Below are positions 26,364 to 36,751 of a stretch of DNA of 64,000 nt, piece after piece. A program made the translations under genes and the position numbers. Under the pieces are notes generated by a model. It ran no database searches. It was given only the letters and a program-made list of their open reading frames with translations, and had not been told where the DNA came from. Within the stretch, counting starts at the first letter, position 1. The number at the start of each line of letters is the position of its first letter. The stretch is taken from assembly GCA_020073345.1 (NCBI GenBank), contig JAIQFI010000001.1:1-64000 (forward strand), given 5' to 3'. This DNA is from Terriglobia bacterium. GTDB lineage: Bacteria > Acidobacteriota > Terriglobia > Bryobacterales > Bryobacteraceae.

Positions 26364-27220
26364 TTCACGACCTCAAACGGGCGCACGCGGCGAATCAGCA
26401 GCCACAGGCAGATGGCGCACACCACGCCGATACAGATCCAGGAAGCTTCGACGGAGATGCCGGTATCCGAAGGCCAGCGGAACAGCTTGGACCAAACCGT
26501 AAACATGACTTCGGTCAGGTTCAGCAGCGTGCCGTATTGAGTGCGCATCACGTTGTTCAGCGCCGTTCCGAAACCCGCGCCTGCAAAGAACACCCCCAGG
26601 ACCAGTCCCCCGGCCGCGATCTTCCACTTGATCCAGGCTGAAAGCGCCAGCGCGAGAAGCGAGAGCATCACTATCCAAACCATCAGTCCTACGAACAGAG
26701 ATCCGGCGATCCAATAGTTCGCTTTGGTCCATTCCCAGCCCGCCAGGCTGCCCTGAATCGCGAACAGGATCAACCCGGGCACCCAGGTGACCAGCGACAG
26801 CAGGAAAACCAGCACGCTCATCTTACCCGCGATGTATTCGGCCCGCGAGAAGGGCCGGCACAGGTACAACGGCATGGCGCCGTTCACCAGATCGGGCGAG
26901 ACCAAGCTTGGTCCGACGAAGGCTGTGAGGAGATATGTAAAAGCGGCCTGCACCCAGCAAAAGTACAGGAACAAGCTTGGCTCAACCTTTATGAAATTGC
27001 CTACGGGAATCCCAAAGGAGCTCAGGACGGAAAGGTTGTTGGCCAGGTAGATGTAGCCCACGCAGCCCAGAGGATAGAAGAAGCACGCCATGAAGAACAT
27101 CACCAGAAACTTCGACTGCCACAGGCGCGCGAAGCTGTAACGCGGCAGGATCAGGAAACGCGACCAGGTGGGCGTCAGCGAGCCTTCGTAGGCGGCGTAA
27201 GTGCGCTTATAGACAGCCAC
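26360..27220 (-). CDS. ABC-2 type permease
   Basis: A 286-residue membrane protein with about six TM segments ([23 protein letters not shown] first; last [15 protein letters not shown]). The conserved segment [23 protein letters not shown] fits the ABC-2 permease family. Its gene begins 1 base after the stop of the ATPase at 27222 and overlaps the next ATPase by 4 bases. It probably works with the 27222 ATPase as one of two transport units in the operon, or the two permeases form one heterodimer. Confidence 0.85.
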   Translation of the reverse strand: MAVYKRTYAAYEGSLTPTWSRFLILPRYSFARLWQSKFLVMFFMACFFYPLGCVGYIYLANNLSVLSSFGIPVGNFIKVEPSLFLYFCWVQAAFTYLLTAFVGPSLVSPDLVNGAMPLYLCRPFSRAEYIAGKMSVLVFLLSLVTWVPGLILFAIQGSLAGWEWTKANYWIAGSLFVGLMVWIVMLSLLALALSAWIKWKIAAGGLVLGVFFAGAGFGTALNNVMRTQYGTLLNLTEVMFTVWSKLFRWPSDTGISVEASWICIGVVCAICLWLLIRRVRPFEVVK

Positions 27221-27221
27221 G

Positions 27222-28136
27222 TTAATTCTCCATCGCCTTCAAGAAGATGTCCTCGAGCGTATCGCGGCGATAGTTGAGCCGGCGCAGCTGCAGATCGCGC
27301 TCGGCGGCCAGCCGGTAGATTTCACGCAGCTCGAAATCGGCCGGCAGAACCATTTTGAGCCGGCCCAGACCCACTCCGACGCATTCGCAGCCCAGAGCAG
27401 CGAGCGCACCGGCGAAATCCTTCTCTTCTCCTACCGTCTCCAACTCGACGAAGCGTTTATTGGCCCGGCGCTCTTCTTCCAGATTCGAGTAATGCACGAC
27501 GCGGCCCTGCTTCAGGATCAGCACCTCTTCGCAGGTTTCTTCCACATCGCGCAGCAGGTGCGAGCACACCACGATGTGCATGCTGCCGGTCTGCTTCATT
27601 TCCTTGATCAGGCGGATCATGCGCAGGCGCGCCGACGGGTCCAGTCCGTTGGTGGGCTCGTCCAGAATCAGCAGCCGCGGACCGTGCACAATGGCTTGCG
27701 CCAGCTTCGCCAATTGTTTCATGCCCAGCGAATAGGTTCCGAGCAGCCGGTAGCGCGCCTCGCCCAAGCCGACGTAAAACAGGACCTCATGGGCGCGTTC
27801 CAGCGCTGCGTCCCGAGGAAGACCCGCCAGTTCGCCCATCATGCGCACGAACGAGACAGCGGTCAGGTTGGCGATGAACGAATCGTTCTCCGGCATGTAG
27901 CCGATCAGCGCCCGAAGTTCGCGAGTCTGCTGGCGGATATCGTGTCCGAAGATGTTGGCAGACCCGGCGCTGAGTGGAACGAACCCCAGCAGGGTCTGGA
28001 TCAGAGTCGACTTCCCTGCTCCGTTGGGGCCCAGCAGCCCGATGGTCCGGCCGGAAAGCGCCACACGCAGGTTATGGAGGATTTCCCGATTACCGAAGCG
28101 GACGCTCAAACCGGCCAGTTCGATAACAGGGTCCAT
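27222..28136 (-). CDS. ABC transporter ATP-binding protein
   Basis: A 304-residue ABC ATPase: Walker [10 protein letters not shown] near 37, signature [13 protein letters not shown], Walker [14 protein letters not shown], and the C-terminal extension of the ABC-2 group. It is a distant paralogue of the ATPase at 25410. It starts 3 bases after the stop of the FecR/anti-sigma gene, so it is expressed with the regulator. Confidence 0.92.
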   Translation of the reverse strand: MDPVIELAGLSVRFGNREILHNLRVALSGRTIGLLGPNGAGKSTLIQTLLGFVPLSAGSANIFGHDIRQQTRELRALIGYMPENDSFIANLTAVSFVRMMGELAGLPRDAALERAHEVLFYVGLGEARYRLLGTYSLGMKQLAKLAQAIVHGPRLLILDEPTNGLDPSARLRMIRLIKEMKQTGSMHIVVCSHLLRDVEETCEEVLILKQGRVVHYSNLEEERRANKRFVELETVGEEKDFAGALAALGCECVGVGLGRLKMVLPADFELREIYRLAAERDLQLRRLNYRRDTLEDIFLKAMEN

Positions 28137-28139
28137 ATC

Positions 28140-30572
28140 CTATTGTGGAGCGAGAGACAGGGTCCGCACCAGCGGGCCGACGGCCGAGCCCAATCCCAAG
28201 CTCGAAAGAGCATCCATGCCCAGGCCGGCGATACTGTTGCGGCTGCCCACCAGGATTTGATCGGCCGAGCCGTAAACGTACACCAGGGTCGGTTGGCGGT
28301 TGGCGGTGAGCGACGAAATCTGCTTCTGCTGATCGGGCGTCAACAGGCCGCTGGAGTTTAGCTGATCCACGATGGGCCCTACGGCGCTGCCCAGATTGTA
28401 GTAGGCCACCGCGGAAAAATCGGAGTGAGTATCGAGCGGCAACTGCGCCCGGAAGCTGTCGGAGCGAGGCAGCGTCAGTCCAGAGGCCCGGCCGTCGATG
28501 GCAGAAGTCAGCAAGGCGCGGTTGGATGCCAGTAGTAAATAGCCGTCCACGAAGACATACTCGACCTTGGTCTTGGCGAGCGTAAGGGTGTAGAACGTCC
28601 GCCCGTTTACAGTCTCGTTGACGAGAGCGATTCCGCTTTGCGGCGCGTCACGGAGGGTTGCGGCCACCACCTGCTCGATGGCCCATTCCAGGCGCGACGG
28701 GTTGTCGACCTCTACCGCGATCTTCCAGCTCGGAATCGGCAGCAGCGGACCATCCACCGCGATGGTAGCCTCGCCACCCAGCGACGCCGCCACATCGTCA
28801 AGTGGACTGAAACCAGCGTGCTGTTGAACGGCGTTCAAGGCGTCCGTTGCCTGCGGTCCAAGAGCGGCCAGCAGCTCGGAGAGAAGCTGACGCGGATCGC
28901 GGGTCACAAATGCCGTGGCGAAACTCGCCTGGGGCGAAACATACTCCAAAGAACCCATGGGTCCTGGAGCAGCCAGCCAGCTGGCCAGTCCATGGCGCGA
29001 GCCCGAAAACGTGAACGAAGCCGTATTCATCGGCACAGCCAGGCTGGTTTTGCTTTCCGCGACCACAAAGCGGAGATTATCGACTCCTGTAATAACGGCT
29101 GGGTTCGGCACGTTAGCAGTAGGTACGTTCTGCGTCATGATTTGTTCCATGTTGGCGGCTAAAAGAAGACCTGCGCCGTTTTGATAGCTTGCCAGCAGCT
29201 GCGCGCCCAGCGGACTCGCCGGGAATTGGCCGACCGCAGGAACCCCCGTCGCGCCCAGGACCACCAGATTGCCTTCGAACGCCCGGGGACCAGCGATCCC
29301 GATCTGAGTCAGATAGGCGTCGAGCCCGGCGCGGCGAACTTCGGCCAGTACGATCGGAGGGCCGTTCACCGGCGCGGCCAGCAGGATTTCGTCTCCCAGG
29401 TAATCGCTCACGGCGCGTGCGTGGTCCACTGCCTGGCGGATGGCCTGCCCTTGCGTACCGCTCCACCACGCCGCGAACGATGCGCTTTGGGCGGCGCGGT
29501 CGTCAAAAATCTGGGTCGCTTGGGAGAGAGTCTGGCTGAGGTTGGGAATGGAGGCCACTACGGTTGAGGCGGACGGCACTCGTTGCAATAATGTCGACGT
29601 ATAGCGCAGGCCCGGAGGCGGAATCTGATCGATCTGCTTCTGGGCCGCCGCCAGGTCGCCCAGCATCGCCAGGTACTGCGGGGCGTTCTGGCTCCAAGAG
29701 ATGTCGGTGGCGACCGAGGTCAGCGCCATACTCTGAACCGTAGCCGTCTGTTCGCCGCGATGCAGCAGTTTCGACACTCCGCTGTGATCCACTTTGACTT
29801 CACCCTGGACCACGGAGACGCGCGATCCCTTCAGGCCCCAGCTCACGCCGAAGATCGTGCCCTTGACCGACACCAGGGAATCGGACGTGGCTACTTCCAA
29901 ACGGCCGCGGCGCTGCTTGGCGGCTTCCACCATCACACTGCCCCGCTCCAGGTGAATGGTCTTGCCGCTCCAGCGCTCGCTGAGTTCCAGATCGCTGCGT
30001 TCCGCCATCTCGATGCGAGAACCGTCGCGCAGGCGGATCACCGCGCGCGAGCCTTTGCCCGTGCGGATTTCCTGACCTTCGCCGATCTCCGCTCCGGCCG
30101 CCAGCGGCATGGTCGCGGATGCGGAGACCAGCATCAGCGTTCCAGCGACACTGGCGACGGTTCCGCGTGCGCCCGAAGGCGCCATCGCACGATCGATTCG
30201 GGGAGCAAGCGCGTAACCACCGATCGCCAAGGCTCCAATCAACAGTGCAGCCGCGGCGGCCCGGCCTACCCAAACGGTCGCAGGCCTGGATTTCGAAATC
30301 GGGACCACGGGGGCATTCCGGGCACCGGAGTATTCCCGGCGGCATGCGACGCAGGAATGCAGATGATCTTCGAGCAGCATCCTTCGGCCTTCGGCTAATC
30401 GGTCCGCACGAAATCCTTCGAAGTCGGCGCGAAATTGCGCGCAGACGTCATTCGGGCCGTCCGCTCTGCCGAGTCGTTCGCGTACGCGCTCCGCCGCAGC
30501 CCGCGCGGCCTCCCCTTCCGGCACGTCGTCACGGATCGAATTCACTAAACGATCGAAGTCCTGGTTGTTCAT
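28140..30572 (-). CDS. Zinc-finger anti-sigma / FecR domain membrane protein
   Basis: An 810-residue protein combining several parts. An N-terminal zinc-finger anti-sigma domain carries the HLHSCVACRREY ligands near 70-80 (with C44). One TM segment lies at about 102-125, and a FecR domain at about 137-260 (GQEIRTGKGSRAVIRLRDGS, SLVSVKGTIFGVSWG). A large external part (about 290-810), not assigned with confidence, has repeated features seen in DUF3352-like proteins (FSALDDV-like SPLDDVAASLGGE, KVEYVFVDGYLLLASNRALL). It overlaps the ECF sigma gene by 4 bases, so it should hold that sigma factor inactive at the membrane until an outside signal arrives. The large sensor part fused to an anti-sigma domain is unusual. 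Confidence 0.82.
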   Translation of the reverse strand: MNNQDFDRLVNSIRDDVPEGEAARAAAERVRERLGRADGPNDVCAQFRADFEGFRADRLAEGRRMLLEDHLHSCVACRREYSGARNAPVVPISKSRPATVWVGRAAAAALLIGALAIGGYALAPRIDRAMAPSGARGTVASVAGTLMLVSASATMPLAAGAEIGEGQEIRTGKGSRAVIRLRDGSRIEMAERSDLELSERWSGKTIHLERGSVMVEAAKQRRGRLEVATSDSLVSVKGTIFGVSWGLKGSRVSVVQGEVKVDHSGVSKLLHRGEQTATVQSMALTSVATDISWSQNAPQYLAMLGDLAAAQKQIDQIPPPGLRYTSTLLQRVPSASTVVASIPNLSQTLSQATQIFDDRAAQSASFAAWWSGTQGQAIRQAVDHARAVSDYLGDEILLAAPVNGPPIVLAEVRRAGLDAYLTQIGIAGPRAFEGNLVVLGATGVPAVGQFPASPLGAQLLASYQNGAGLLLAANMEQIMTQNVPTANVPNPAVITGVDNLRFVVAESKTSLAVPMNTASFTFSGSRHGLASWLAAPGPMGSLEYVSPQASFATAFVTRDPRQLLSELLAALGPQATDALNAVQQHAGFSPLDDVAASLGGEATIAVDGPLLPIPSWKIAVEVDNPSRLEWAIEQVVAATLRDAPQSGIALVNETVNGRTFYTLTLAKTKVEYVFVDGYLLLASNRALLTSAIDGRASGLTLPRSDSFRAQLPLDTHSDFSAVAYYNLGSAVGPIVDQLNSSGLLTPDQQKQISSLTANRQPTLVYVYGSADQILVGSRNSIAGLGMDALSSLGLGSAVGPLVRTLSLAPQ

Positions 30573-31090
30573 GATGCCCTCAATTTCTTTTGTAGTTCCC
30601 GACGTGTTCGGTGCAGCGTCACCGCCACCGTAATCGAAGAAATTCCCAAGGCCTTGGCGATCTCGGGATTGGTCAACCCTTCAAAGAACCGCAGCGTGAA
30701 AATTTCCGCCGAACGCGCGGGGAGTTCGGACAAAGCGTGCCGGAGGACGTCCCGGAGATCGCCTTCATCGGGGCGGGAACTCGGGGCAGGCAGCCGGTCT
30801 AAATCTATATCCGCGCCCGAACGCCTGGCGCGGACGACATCCAGAGCCGCATGGACGGCAGCCCGCCGGAGGTAATTTTCCGGACGCTCAATGACATCCG
30901 CAGCATCTTCCCGGCGCACTATACGGAGAAAGACCGTCTGCAGAACATCTTCGGCGTCGGCGGTATTGCCGGTGATCCGGTAGGCCGTCCGGAACACCGT
31001 CAGATGGTGGTTGCGGTACAGGTCATCAAGCTCAGGCCGGTTGGGGATAATAGAAATAGGAACCTCGTATTTCGTTATGAGCGTGGTCAC
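30569..31090 (-). CDS. ECF-type RNA polymerase sigma factor
   Basis: A 173-residue sigma factor: region 2 (LDDLYRNHHLTVFRTAYRITGN, ADAEDVLQTVFLRIVRR, about 20-85) and region 4 (LSELPARSAEIFTLRFFEGLTNPEIAKALGISSITVAVTLHRTRRELQ, about 115-170). It starts with GTG at 31090 after GGAAGG. It heads the six-gene operon sigma, anti-sigma, ATPase, permease, ATPase, permease, and it likely activates its own operon. No ECF-type promoter was identified with confidence in the 191 bases upstream. Confidence 0.92.
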   Translation of the reverse strand: MTTLITKYEVPISIIPNRPELDDLYRNHHLTVFRTAYRITGNTADAEDVLQTVFLRIVRREDAADVIERPENYLRRAAVHAALDVVRARRSGADIDLDRLPAPSSRPDEGDLRDVLRHALSELPARSAEIFTLRFFEGLTNPEIAKALGISSITVAVTLHRTRRELQKKLRAS

Positions 31091-31281
31091 CAGTATCGCC
31101 TTCCTACTCGCTAAGACAGAAGGCCGAGCTGTTTATTACGGTGCCTGTACCACAATATCTAGGGGTAATAGTACGGAAGCCCCAAGATTCGGTGGTTCAC
31201 CCGCTTTACTTTTACTTCTGGTGGGTTTAGGATAGTTTCAACCCTCCCCCTATGTGAACGTCTTTATGGAAGGGGCCGGCA

Positions 31282-34200
31282 TTGCTCAAGCTTAAGCGCG
31301 TCGACATCCACGGTTTCAAGTCATTCTACGATCGCACGGAGATGAAGTTCCACGGCTCCGGCGTGACGGCCATCGTGGGGCCGAACGGCTGCGGCAAATC
31401 CAACATCAGCGACGCGATCAGTTGGGTTCTGGGCGAACAAAGCGCCAAGAGTTTGCGCGGCAGCCGCATGGAGGACGTCATCTTCGCCGGCACGCGGGAA
31501 CGCAAGCCGCTAGGGATGGCGCAGGTCACCTTGAGCATGGTGGACCCGCTCGGCCAACATCTGGTCGCGGGCGGACACGAAGCTCCTGTGAATGGGAACG
31601 GCAATGGCCACGCACATCCGGAAGAAATCACGATTACCCGCCGGCTGTACCGGTCGGGTGAAAGCGAATACCTGATCAACGGCAAAACCGCCCGGCTGCG
31701 CGATATCCAAGATCTGTTCAGCGGCACCGGCCTCGGGCCCGAAAGCTACGCGATCATCGAACAGGGCCGCATCGGGCAGATTCTTTCCAACAAACCGGCC
31801 GACCGCCGGGCGATCATCGAAGAAGCCGCCGGCATCGGCAAGTACAAGACCCGCAAGCGGCTGGCCGAAGCCAAACTCGAGAGCGCCAAGCAGAATCTTT
31901 CCCGCGTGTTCGACATTCTGGAAGAGGTCGGGCGGCAGGTGAACTCGCTCAAGCGCCAGGCATCCAAGGCTCGCCGCTATGAGGAACTGCGCACGGAGAT
32001 GGTGACGTTTCTTCGCCAGGCTGTCGCCGGGCGATTTCGGATGCTCGAAAGCGACGCCGCCCGCATGGCGCTCGACCTGAGCCAGGCGCAGGGGCTATTC
32101 AACGAAATTTCAGCGCAGCTTCAGGAAAAGGAAGCTGAACATACCCGCATCCAGGAAACCTGCTATCGCACCGAAGCCGAGCTGACCGCGGCACGGGCTC
32201 GCGTAGCCGAACTGAATCTCGAAAGCGAGAGGACGCGCGGCCGGCTGGAGCTGCAAGCCAAGCAGATCGGCGCGATCGACGAGCGTCTGGCTGCGAACGA
32301 AACGGAAACGCAGGACCTGGAGGCTCGCCGGCAACAGCAGCAGGGCGAGCTCGACGTTCACGCTGCGACCATCGCACGCCTGGACGCGGAGAGCATTTCC
32401 CTGCGCGAGCGTCTGCTGGAGAAGACCGCTGAGCGTGATGCCCTCCAGAACGATCTGCGGGAGCGCGAACGCGGGCTTGAAACCGCCCGTATGCGCGTGC
32501 TGCAACTGCTGGGCGAAGTCTCAACGCTCCGTAACCAGGTGGTGCAGATCGACGAATACCTGGCCGCGATCGAGCGTGATTCGGCCCGCGCGCGCAAGGA
32601 AGAGGAGATCGCGTCGGGCGATCTGGCGCGCCTGGATCAGGTGAAGGCGGAGCTATCCACGAAACTTTCGGCGCAGCAACTGGAGCTGGAATCGCTGGTC
32701 GACCGGCGGCATCGCGTGGAGGAAGACTTGAAGACCCGGCAAGCTGCCGTGGCGGCTTCCAGACAGAGTCTGGAGGAAGCGCGCGCCACGCTGTCGCGTC
32801 AAAAAGCCCGCCGCGAATCACTGGAAGAAATACTTTCGCATCGCGCCTATACCACCGAATCGGTTAAGCGGCTGTTCACGGCTATCGAGCACGGGCAAGT
32901 CTCGGGATTCAAGCCCGCCGGCGTGCTGGCGGATTTCGTGGAAGTCACCGATCCGGCCTGGGAAAAGTCGTGCGAAACGTTCTTACATGAGGAATTGGAA
33001 TACGTGGTGGTGGGGAACTGGGAAGAGGCGGAACGGGGCGTAGAGCTGATGCGCGCCGAATCGGACGGGCGCGTGACGTTTTTGGTCAACGATGGCCGAA
33101 CGCCGCCGCCTCTGCCCGGGAGTTTGTCAGATCCTGAAATCGCCGGACGTTTGGAAGACGCGCTTCGGCTGAACAAGCTCTTTTACCTGCCCCGGCTAGG
33201 GAAATGTTTCCTGGCCAAGGATCATGGCGCGGCCCAGCGTCTGGCTTCCCAACATCCGGACTATTACTTTCTGGTTGCGGATGGCGTCAGCTATCACGGC
33301 CACGCTGTGAGCGGAGGCCGCAAGTCGAGTGGGGGTCCGCTGGCGTTGAAGCGCGAGCTGCGAGAGCTCGCTTCCCAAGTGGAAACGCGCGAACGCGAAG
33401 CCGACACGCTAACCGGGACTCTCGAGGATCTCGAGAAGAATTCCGCGCAACTGGCCGAAGAGCTGGAGCATGTGCGCGCGCAGCAACAGGAGCAGGAAAA
33501 GGGCGCGCTCGCTCTCGATCACGAGCAGCGTCAGTTGGCCGAGGAATATGCCCGTTCCGGCCAGCGTCTTTCGGTGGCGCGCCTGGAGCTCGAACGTCTG
33601 TCCCGTGAAGACGAGCGTTCCCGCCAGCAGCGCGAGCACAGCCAGACCGCCGTGGCCCAGCGCGAGCAGGAACGCTTCGATCAGGAAAAAGCCCTGGAGC
33701 TCGCGCGCGGCGAGTACGAAGGTCTGCAGACTCGTGCCCACTCGGTCGGAGAGGAACACGCACACGTACGGGCGGAACTGGCCGGTCTGGAGGAGCGTCT
33801 GCGTGCGGAAAAGACTGCCGCGGGAAGAATCGAGGCGCATATTCTGCAGATGGTGGCGCGGCGCGAGGAACTCGAACGCGAACTGGAGCGCATGGGGGTG
33901 GAACGTGCGCGGCTGCTGGCGGATAACATCGAGCTGGATCAGAGAGCGGGACAATTGGCCAACGACACAGCTTCGGCTGTGGCTTGGGTCGAAAACCTGG
34001 CGGCCGCGGAGGCGTCCGGGCGCGCCTCACTCGCCGCGCTCGATGAAGCCTTGCGGGCCTTACGATCAGACGCCCAGTCCGCCCAGGAGCGCCGCTCCGC
34101 GATCGAAGTGGAGCTGGTTCGCAAGCAAGGGGATCTGCGGTATCTCGACGAAACCAGCCGCCGGGATTTGAATATGTCGGCCGCGGAGCTCGCCGCCATA

Positions 34201-34923
34201 GAGGAAACCATGCTCGACGAATCGGGCGTGGGCGAAGCAGAGACCCGGTCTGAGGAGATTCGCGCTCGCATCGAGGCGCTGGGTCCTGTGAACCCGCAGG
34301 CGCTCGAGGAATTCCAGGAAGCGCAGCAGCGTTACGACTTCCTGAACACCCAGCGCCAGGATCTGCTCGATTCTATTCGCGATACAGAGAAGGCCGTGCA
34401 GGAGCTGGATATCGAGTCGCGCCGGCGCTTCAAGGAAGCGTTTGACGCGATCAACGATCATTTCCGCCAGATGTTCCGCACGCTATTCGGCGGGGGCCAA
34501 GGTGAAATGCGGCTGACCGACGAAACCAATCTCGCCGATAGCGGCATCGACATCATGGCGTCGCCTCCCGGGAAGAAACTACAAAACATCGCGCTACTTT
34601 CGGGCGGCGAAAAGTCGCTCACGGCGATGGCGCTGCTGATGGCGATTTTCCGCTACACTCCCAGCCCGTTCTGCATCCTGGACGAGGTCGACGCACCGCT
34701 CGACGAACCGAACATCCAGCGGCTGACGCGCCTGCTCAAGGAGATGTCGGCGGAAACGCAGTTCATCGTGATCACGCACGCCAAGCGCACCATGGAAGCT
34801 GCCCAGGCGCTCTACGGAGTCACGATGCAGGAGCCCGGGTTGTCTTCGCTGGTGAGCGTCCGCTTCGACCCGGCCACGCAGGGTGCGGCTCCCTCACCGA
34901 CCGCAGCGCTCGCGGCGGTCTAA
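31282..34923 (+). CDS. smc: Chromosome segregation protein SMC
   Basis: A 1213-residue SMC ATPase. It starts at TTG 31282 with the family N-terminus LKLKRVDIHGFKSF and Walker A GPNGCGKS at 33-40. Two long coiled coils (about 170-500 and 680-1010) flank the hinge (about 520-660). The C-terminal head has the LLSGGEKSLTAMALL signature and Walker B FCILDEVDAPLDEPN. It dimerises through the hinge and, with ScpA/ScpB (not in the window), organises and separates the chromosome. GGAAGGGG lies upstream of the TTG. Its stop is one base from the stop of the convergent gene at 34925. Confidence 0.97.
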   Translation: MLKLKRVDIHGFKSFYDRTEMKFHGSGVTAIVGPNGCGKSNISDAISWVLGEQSAKSLRGSRMEDVIFAGTRERKPLGMAQVTLSMVDPLGQHLVAGGHEAPVNGNGNGHAHPEEITITRRLYRSGESEYLINGKTARLRDIQDLFSGTGLGPESYAIIEQGRIGQILSNKPADRRAIIEEAAGIGKYKTRKRLAEAKLESAKQNLSRVFDILEEVGRQVNSLKRQASKARRYEELRTEMVTFLRQAVAGRFRMLESDAARMALDLSQAQGLFNEISAQLQEKEAEHTRIQETCYRTEAELTAARARVAELNLESERTRGRLELQAKQIGAIDERLAANETETQDLEARRQQQQGELDVHAATIARLDAESISLRERLLEKTAERDALQNDLRERERGLETARMRVLQLLGEVSTLRNQVVQIDEYLAAIERDSARARKEEEIASGDLARLDQVKAELSTKLSAQQLELESLVDRRHRVEEDLKTRQAAVAASRQSLEEARATLSRQKARRESLEEILSHRAYTTESVKRLFTAIEHGQVSGFKPAGVLADFVEVTDPAWEKSCETFLHEELEYVVVGNWEEAERGVELMRAESDGRVTFLVNDGRTPPPLPGSLSDPEIAGRLEDALRLNKLFYLPRLGKCFLAKDHGAAQRLASQHPDYYFLVADGVSYHGHAVSGGRKSSGGPLALKRELRELASQVETREREADTLTGTLEDLEKNSAQLAEELEHVRAQQQEQEKGALALDHEQRQLAEEYARSGQRLSVARLELERLSREDERSRQQREHSQTAVAQREQERFDQEKALELARGEYEGLQTRAHSVGEEHAHVRAELAGLEERLRAEKTAAGRIEAHILQMVARREELERELERMGVERARLLADNIELDQRAGQLANDTASAVAWVENLAAAEASGRASLAALDEALRALRSDAQSAQERRSAIEVELVRKQGDLRYLDETSRRDLNMSAAELAAIEETMLDESGVGEAETRSEEIRARIEALGPVNPQALEEFQEAQQRYDFLNTQRQDLLDSIRDTEKAVQELDIESRRRFKEAFDAINDHFRQMFRTLFGGGQGEMRLTDETNLADSGIDIMASPPGKKLQNIALLSGGEKSLTAMALLMAIFRYTPSPFCILDEVDAPLDEPNIQRLTRLLKEMSAETQFIVITHAKRTMEAAQALYGVTMQEPGLSSLVSVRFDPATQGAAPSPTAALAAV

Positions 34924-34924
34924 A

Positions 34925-36751
34925 CTACCAGAGGTAATCTTTGGCTTCTTCGCGACGCTCGTAGCTATCGAGCACGTGCACCACGCGCAGCTTCTTGAGC
35001 TTGGTGGGCGAGAGCTGCCCGATAGGCACGTAGAGAATCTTGCGGTTCAGATGCGCCGCGATGGAGCGAAACACGGAACGCGGGGGCTTGGGCGCCACAT
35101 ACACCACGAACCGCTCGGTCGAATAATCCAGCGCCGCCAGCAGCAGCCGCTCGGGTTTCGATTCGGCGAAGTCGTAATCGCTATCCGACCACACGTCGAA
35201 TAGCCGCCGTGGCGGCAGAGTCATCAGCAACCCGCCGTACTCCGCCCGGCCAATCCCCGGACCCACGATGTTGTCGAACGGGTGCGTCGAATAAAACGCC
35301 ATGTCCGATTCGTTCTGATGTTCGCCCAGCCAAGTGGTCAGGTACTGATACCGGTCGTCGCGGTCCTCATCGAACACCACCACCACCGAGCCGACTTCGC
35401 CGGCCAGACGGTCCGCCTGGCGAACATAGATCTTGCGCTGATGCCAGTTGCGTATGGTTTCGCGGATGTCGATGCCATCCAGAATCGACGTGGTGAATGG
35501 CTCTACCCGCACGCGCTCCTCGGATAAGAGCGCTTTGGCCTTCTTCTTGAGAAACCGGCCGTAGTCTTCGATCACCAGATCTTCCGGCGGATACGAGCAG
35601 ATGGCGTCGCCGGTGGTCTGCTTAGCCCACTCCCCGGGAACCTTTTCTTTCTTGCGAGGCTTGAGCCCGACAGGCTTGATCCGCTGCTTGGGACGCGGCA
35701 GTCGGCGCCGGATGCGCAGCCGCTTGGTGTTCAGCCAAATCTCGCCGGCCGTGAGCCGGACGGTTTCCAGAGGGGAGACTTCCTGCTGGGCCAGGTAGCG
35801 GTTGGCCATCTGCCACACTTCCCAGCCGTAGTTATCGTCCACCACCGAGCGCGCGGCGACGGCCAGGTCGTATGCATTGGAAACAAGATCGCCACTGATC
35901 TGCGCCAGGTTGCGGGTGTAGCGCCCGATCATGCGCCTCTGCCAGTGCGCCACCTTCTCTCCCGTGGACTCGGTGTACTTGGTTTCCGCCTCGCGCAGCA
36001 GATCATACTGGACTCTGGGTTTATCCAGGCGAGATTCGCCCTCCAGATCCAGCCGGAAGAATTCGTAGCGTTCTTGCAGATAGGGATACTCGATGGTGAT
36101 CTCGGCCAGGCTTTCCGGATGCGGATTGAGCAACTGCGTCTCAGGCCGGAGCAGGCGTCGCGAAGGCGCTTCCTGCGGCGTCTCCATCGCATCCAACAGC
36201 GGATCGAGCAAGTTCAAGGAAACCACTACCAGCGTACGTGCATCAGGATCAGCCCCTTGCAGCTTCCAAGCCATCGCGGCGGCGTGGGCCGTCACCTCTT
36301 CCGTGCGAGGCTGAGGCCACACACGATAGCCTTCAATGTAGGGGTCCAAGCCGATCCGTTGCACGGCGTAGGTGTCCGGGCACTGATCGGGCAGATGCGG
36401 GCGTTCCTGGGTATCGGGCTCGAGGAAAATCACCTCGGCCCCGATCTCCTCGGCCGTGCGCAAGGCTTCCGTGAAGGGATCGGCCGGTTCCACGGGAACG
36501 TAGATCGCGCGGTCTTCTTCGCCGGCCTCCGCCGTGTAAAGTATCACCGACATTTCAGGCAGCCGCTGCAGCGCCCGCCGGTAGGCAGGCTCCAGGAATC
36601 CGGGCAGCTCAACGGCCACGATCTGAGGTTTTTCGACGAGCAGAAGGCGGCGCAGCGCCGCGGCGAACTCGACGCGCCCCGGCACCACCGGGAAATAGCG
36701 GACCTTGCCGCGTTCCAGGCTTCCGAGCTTGATGTCAGTTTCGAGTGACAT
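34925..36751 (-). CDS. Uncharacterised partner of MoxR AAA+ ATPase
   Basis: A 608-residue soluble protein without a clear family name. Residues about 10-180 (PGRVEFAAALRRLLLVEKPQ, IVAVELPGFLE, YVPVEPADPFTEALRTA, VIFLEPD) look like the TraB/DUF5682-type alpha/beta domain. A central helical part with a basic patch (LRIRRRLPRPKQRIKP) follows. The last third contains VVVVFDEDRDDRYQYL and an alpha/beta run (AALDYSTERFVVYVAPKP), possibly a reduced VWA-like fold. It overlaps the upstream MoxR-type ATPase by 17 bases, so ATPase and partner are made together. ATG 36751 is chosen over 36772 because GAAGAGG lies 9 bases upstream. It is probably a chaperone-type or conflict-system complex; function unknown. 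Confidence 0.6.
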   Translation of the reverse strand: MSLETDIKLGSLERGKVRYFPVVPGRVEFAAALRRLLLVEKPQIVAVELPGFLEPAYRRALQRLPEMSVILYTAEAGEEDRAIYVPVEPADPFTEALRTAEEIGAEVIFLEPDTQERPHLPDQCPDTYAVQRIGLDPYIEGYRVWPQPRTEEVTAHAAAMAWKLQGADPDARTLVVVSLNLLDPLLDAMETPQEAPSRRLLRPETQLLNPHPESLAEITIEYPYLQERYEFFRLDLEGESRLDKPRVQYDLLREAETKYTESTGEKVAHWQRRMIGRYTRNLAQISGDLVSNAYDLAVAARSVVDDNYGWEVWQMANRYLAQQEVSPLETVRLTAGEIWLNTKRLRIRRRLPRPKQRIKPVGLKPRKKEKVPGEWAKQTTGDAICSYPPEDLVIEDYGRFLKKKAKALLSEERVRVEPFTTSILDGIDIRETIRNWHQRKIYVRQADRLAGEVGSVVVVFDEDRDDRYQYLTTWLGEHQNESDMAFYSTHPFDNIVGPGIGRAEYGGLLMTLPPRRLFDVWSDSDYDFAESKPERLLLAALDYSTERFVVYVAPKPPRSVFRSIAAHLNRKILYVPIGQLSPTKLKKLRVVHVLDSYERREEAKDYLW

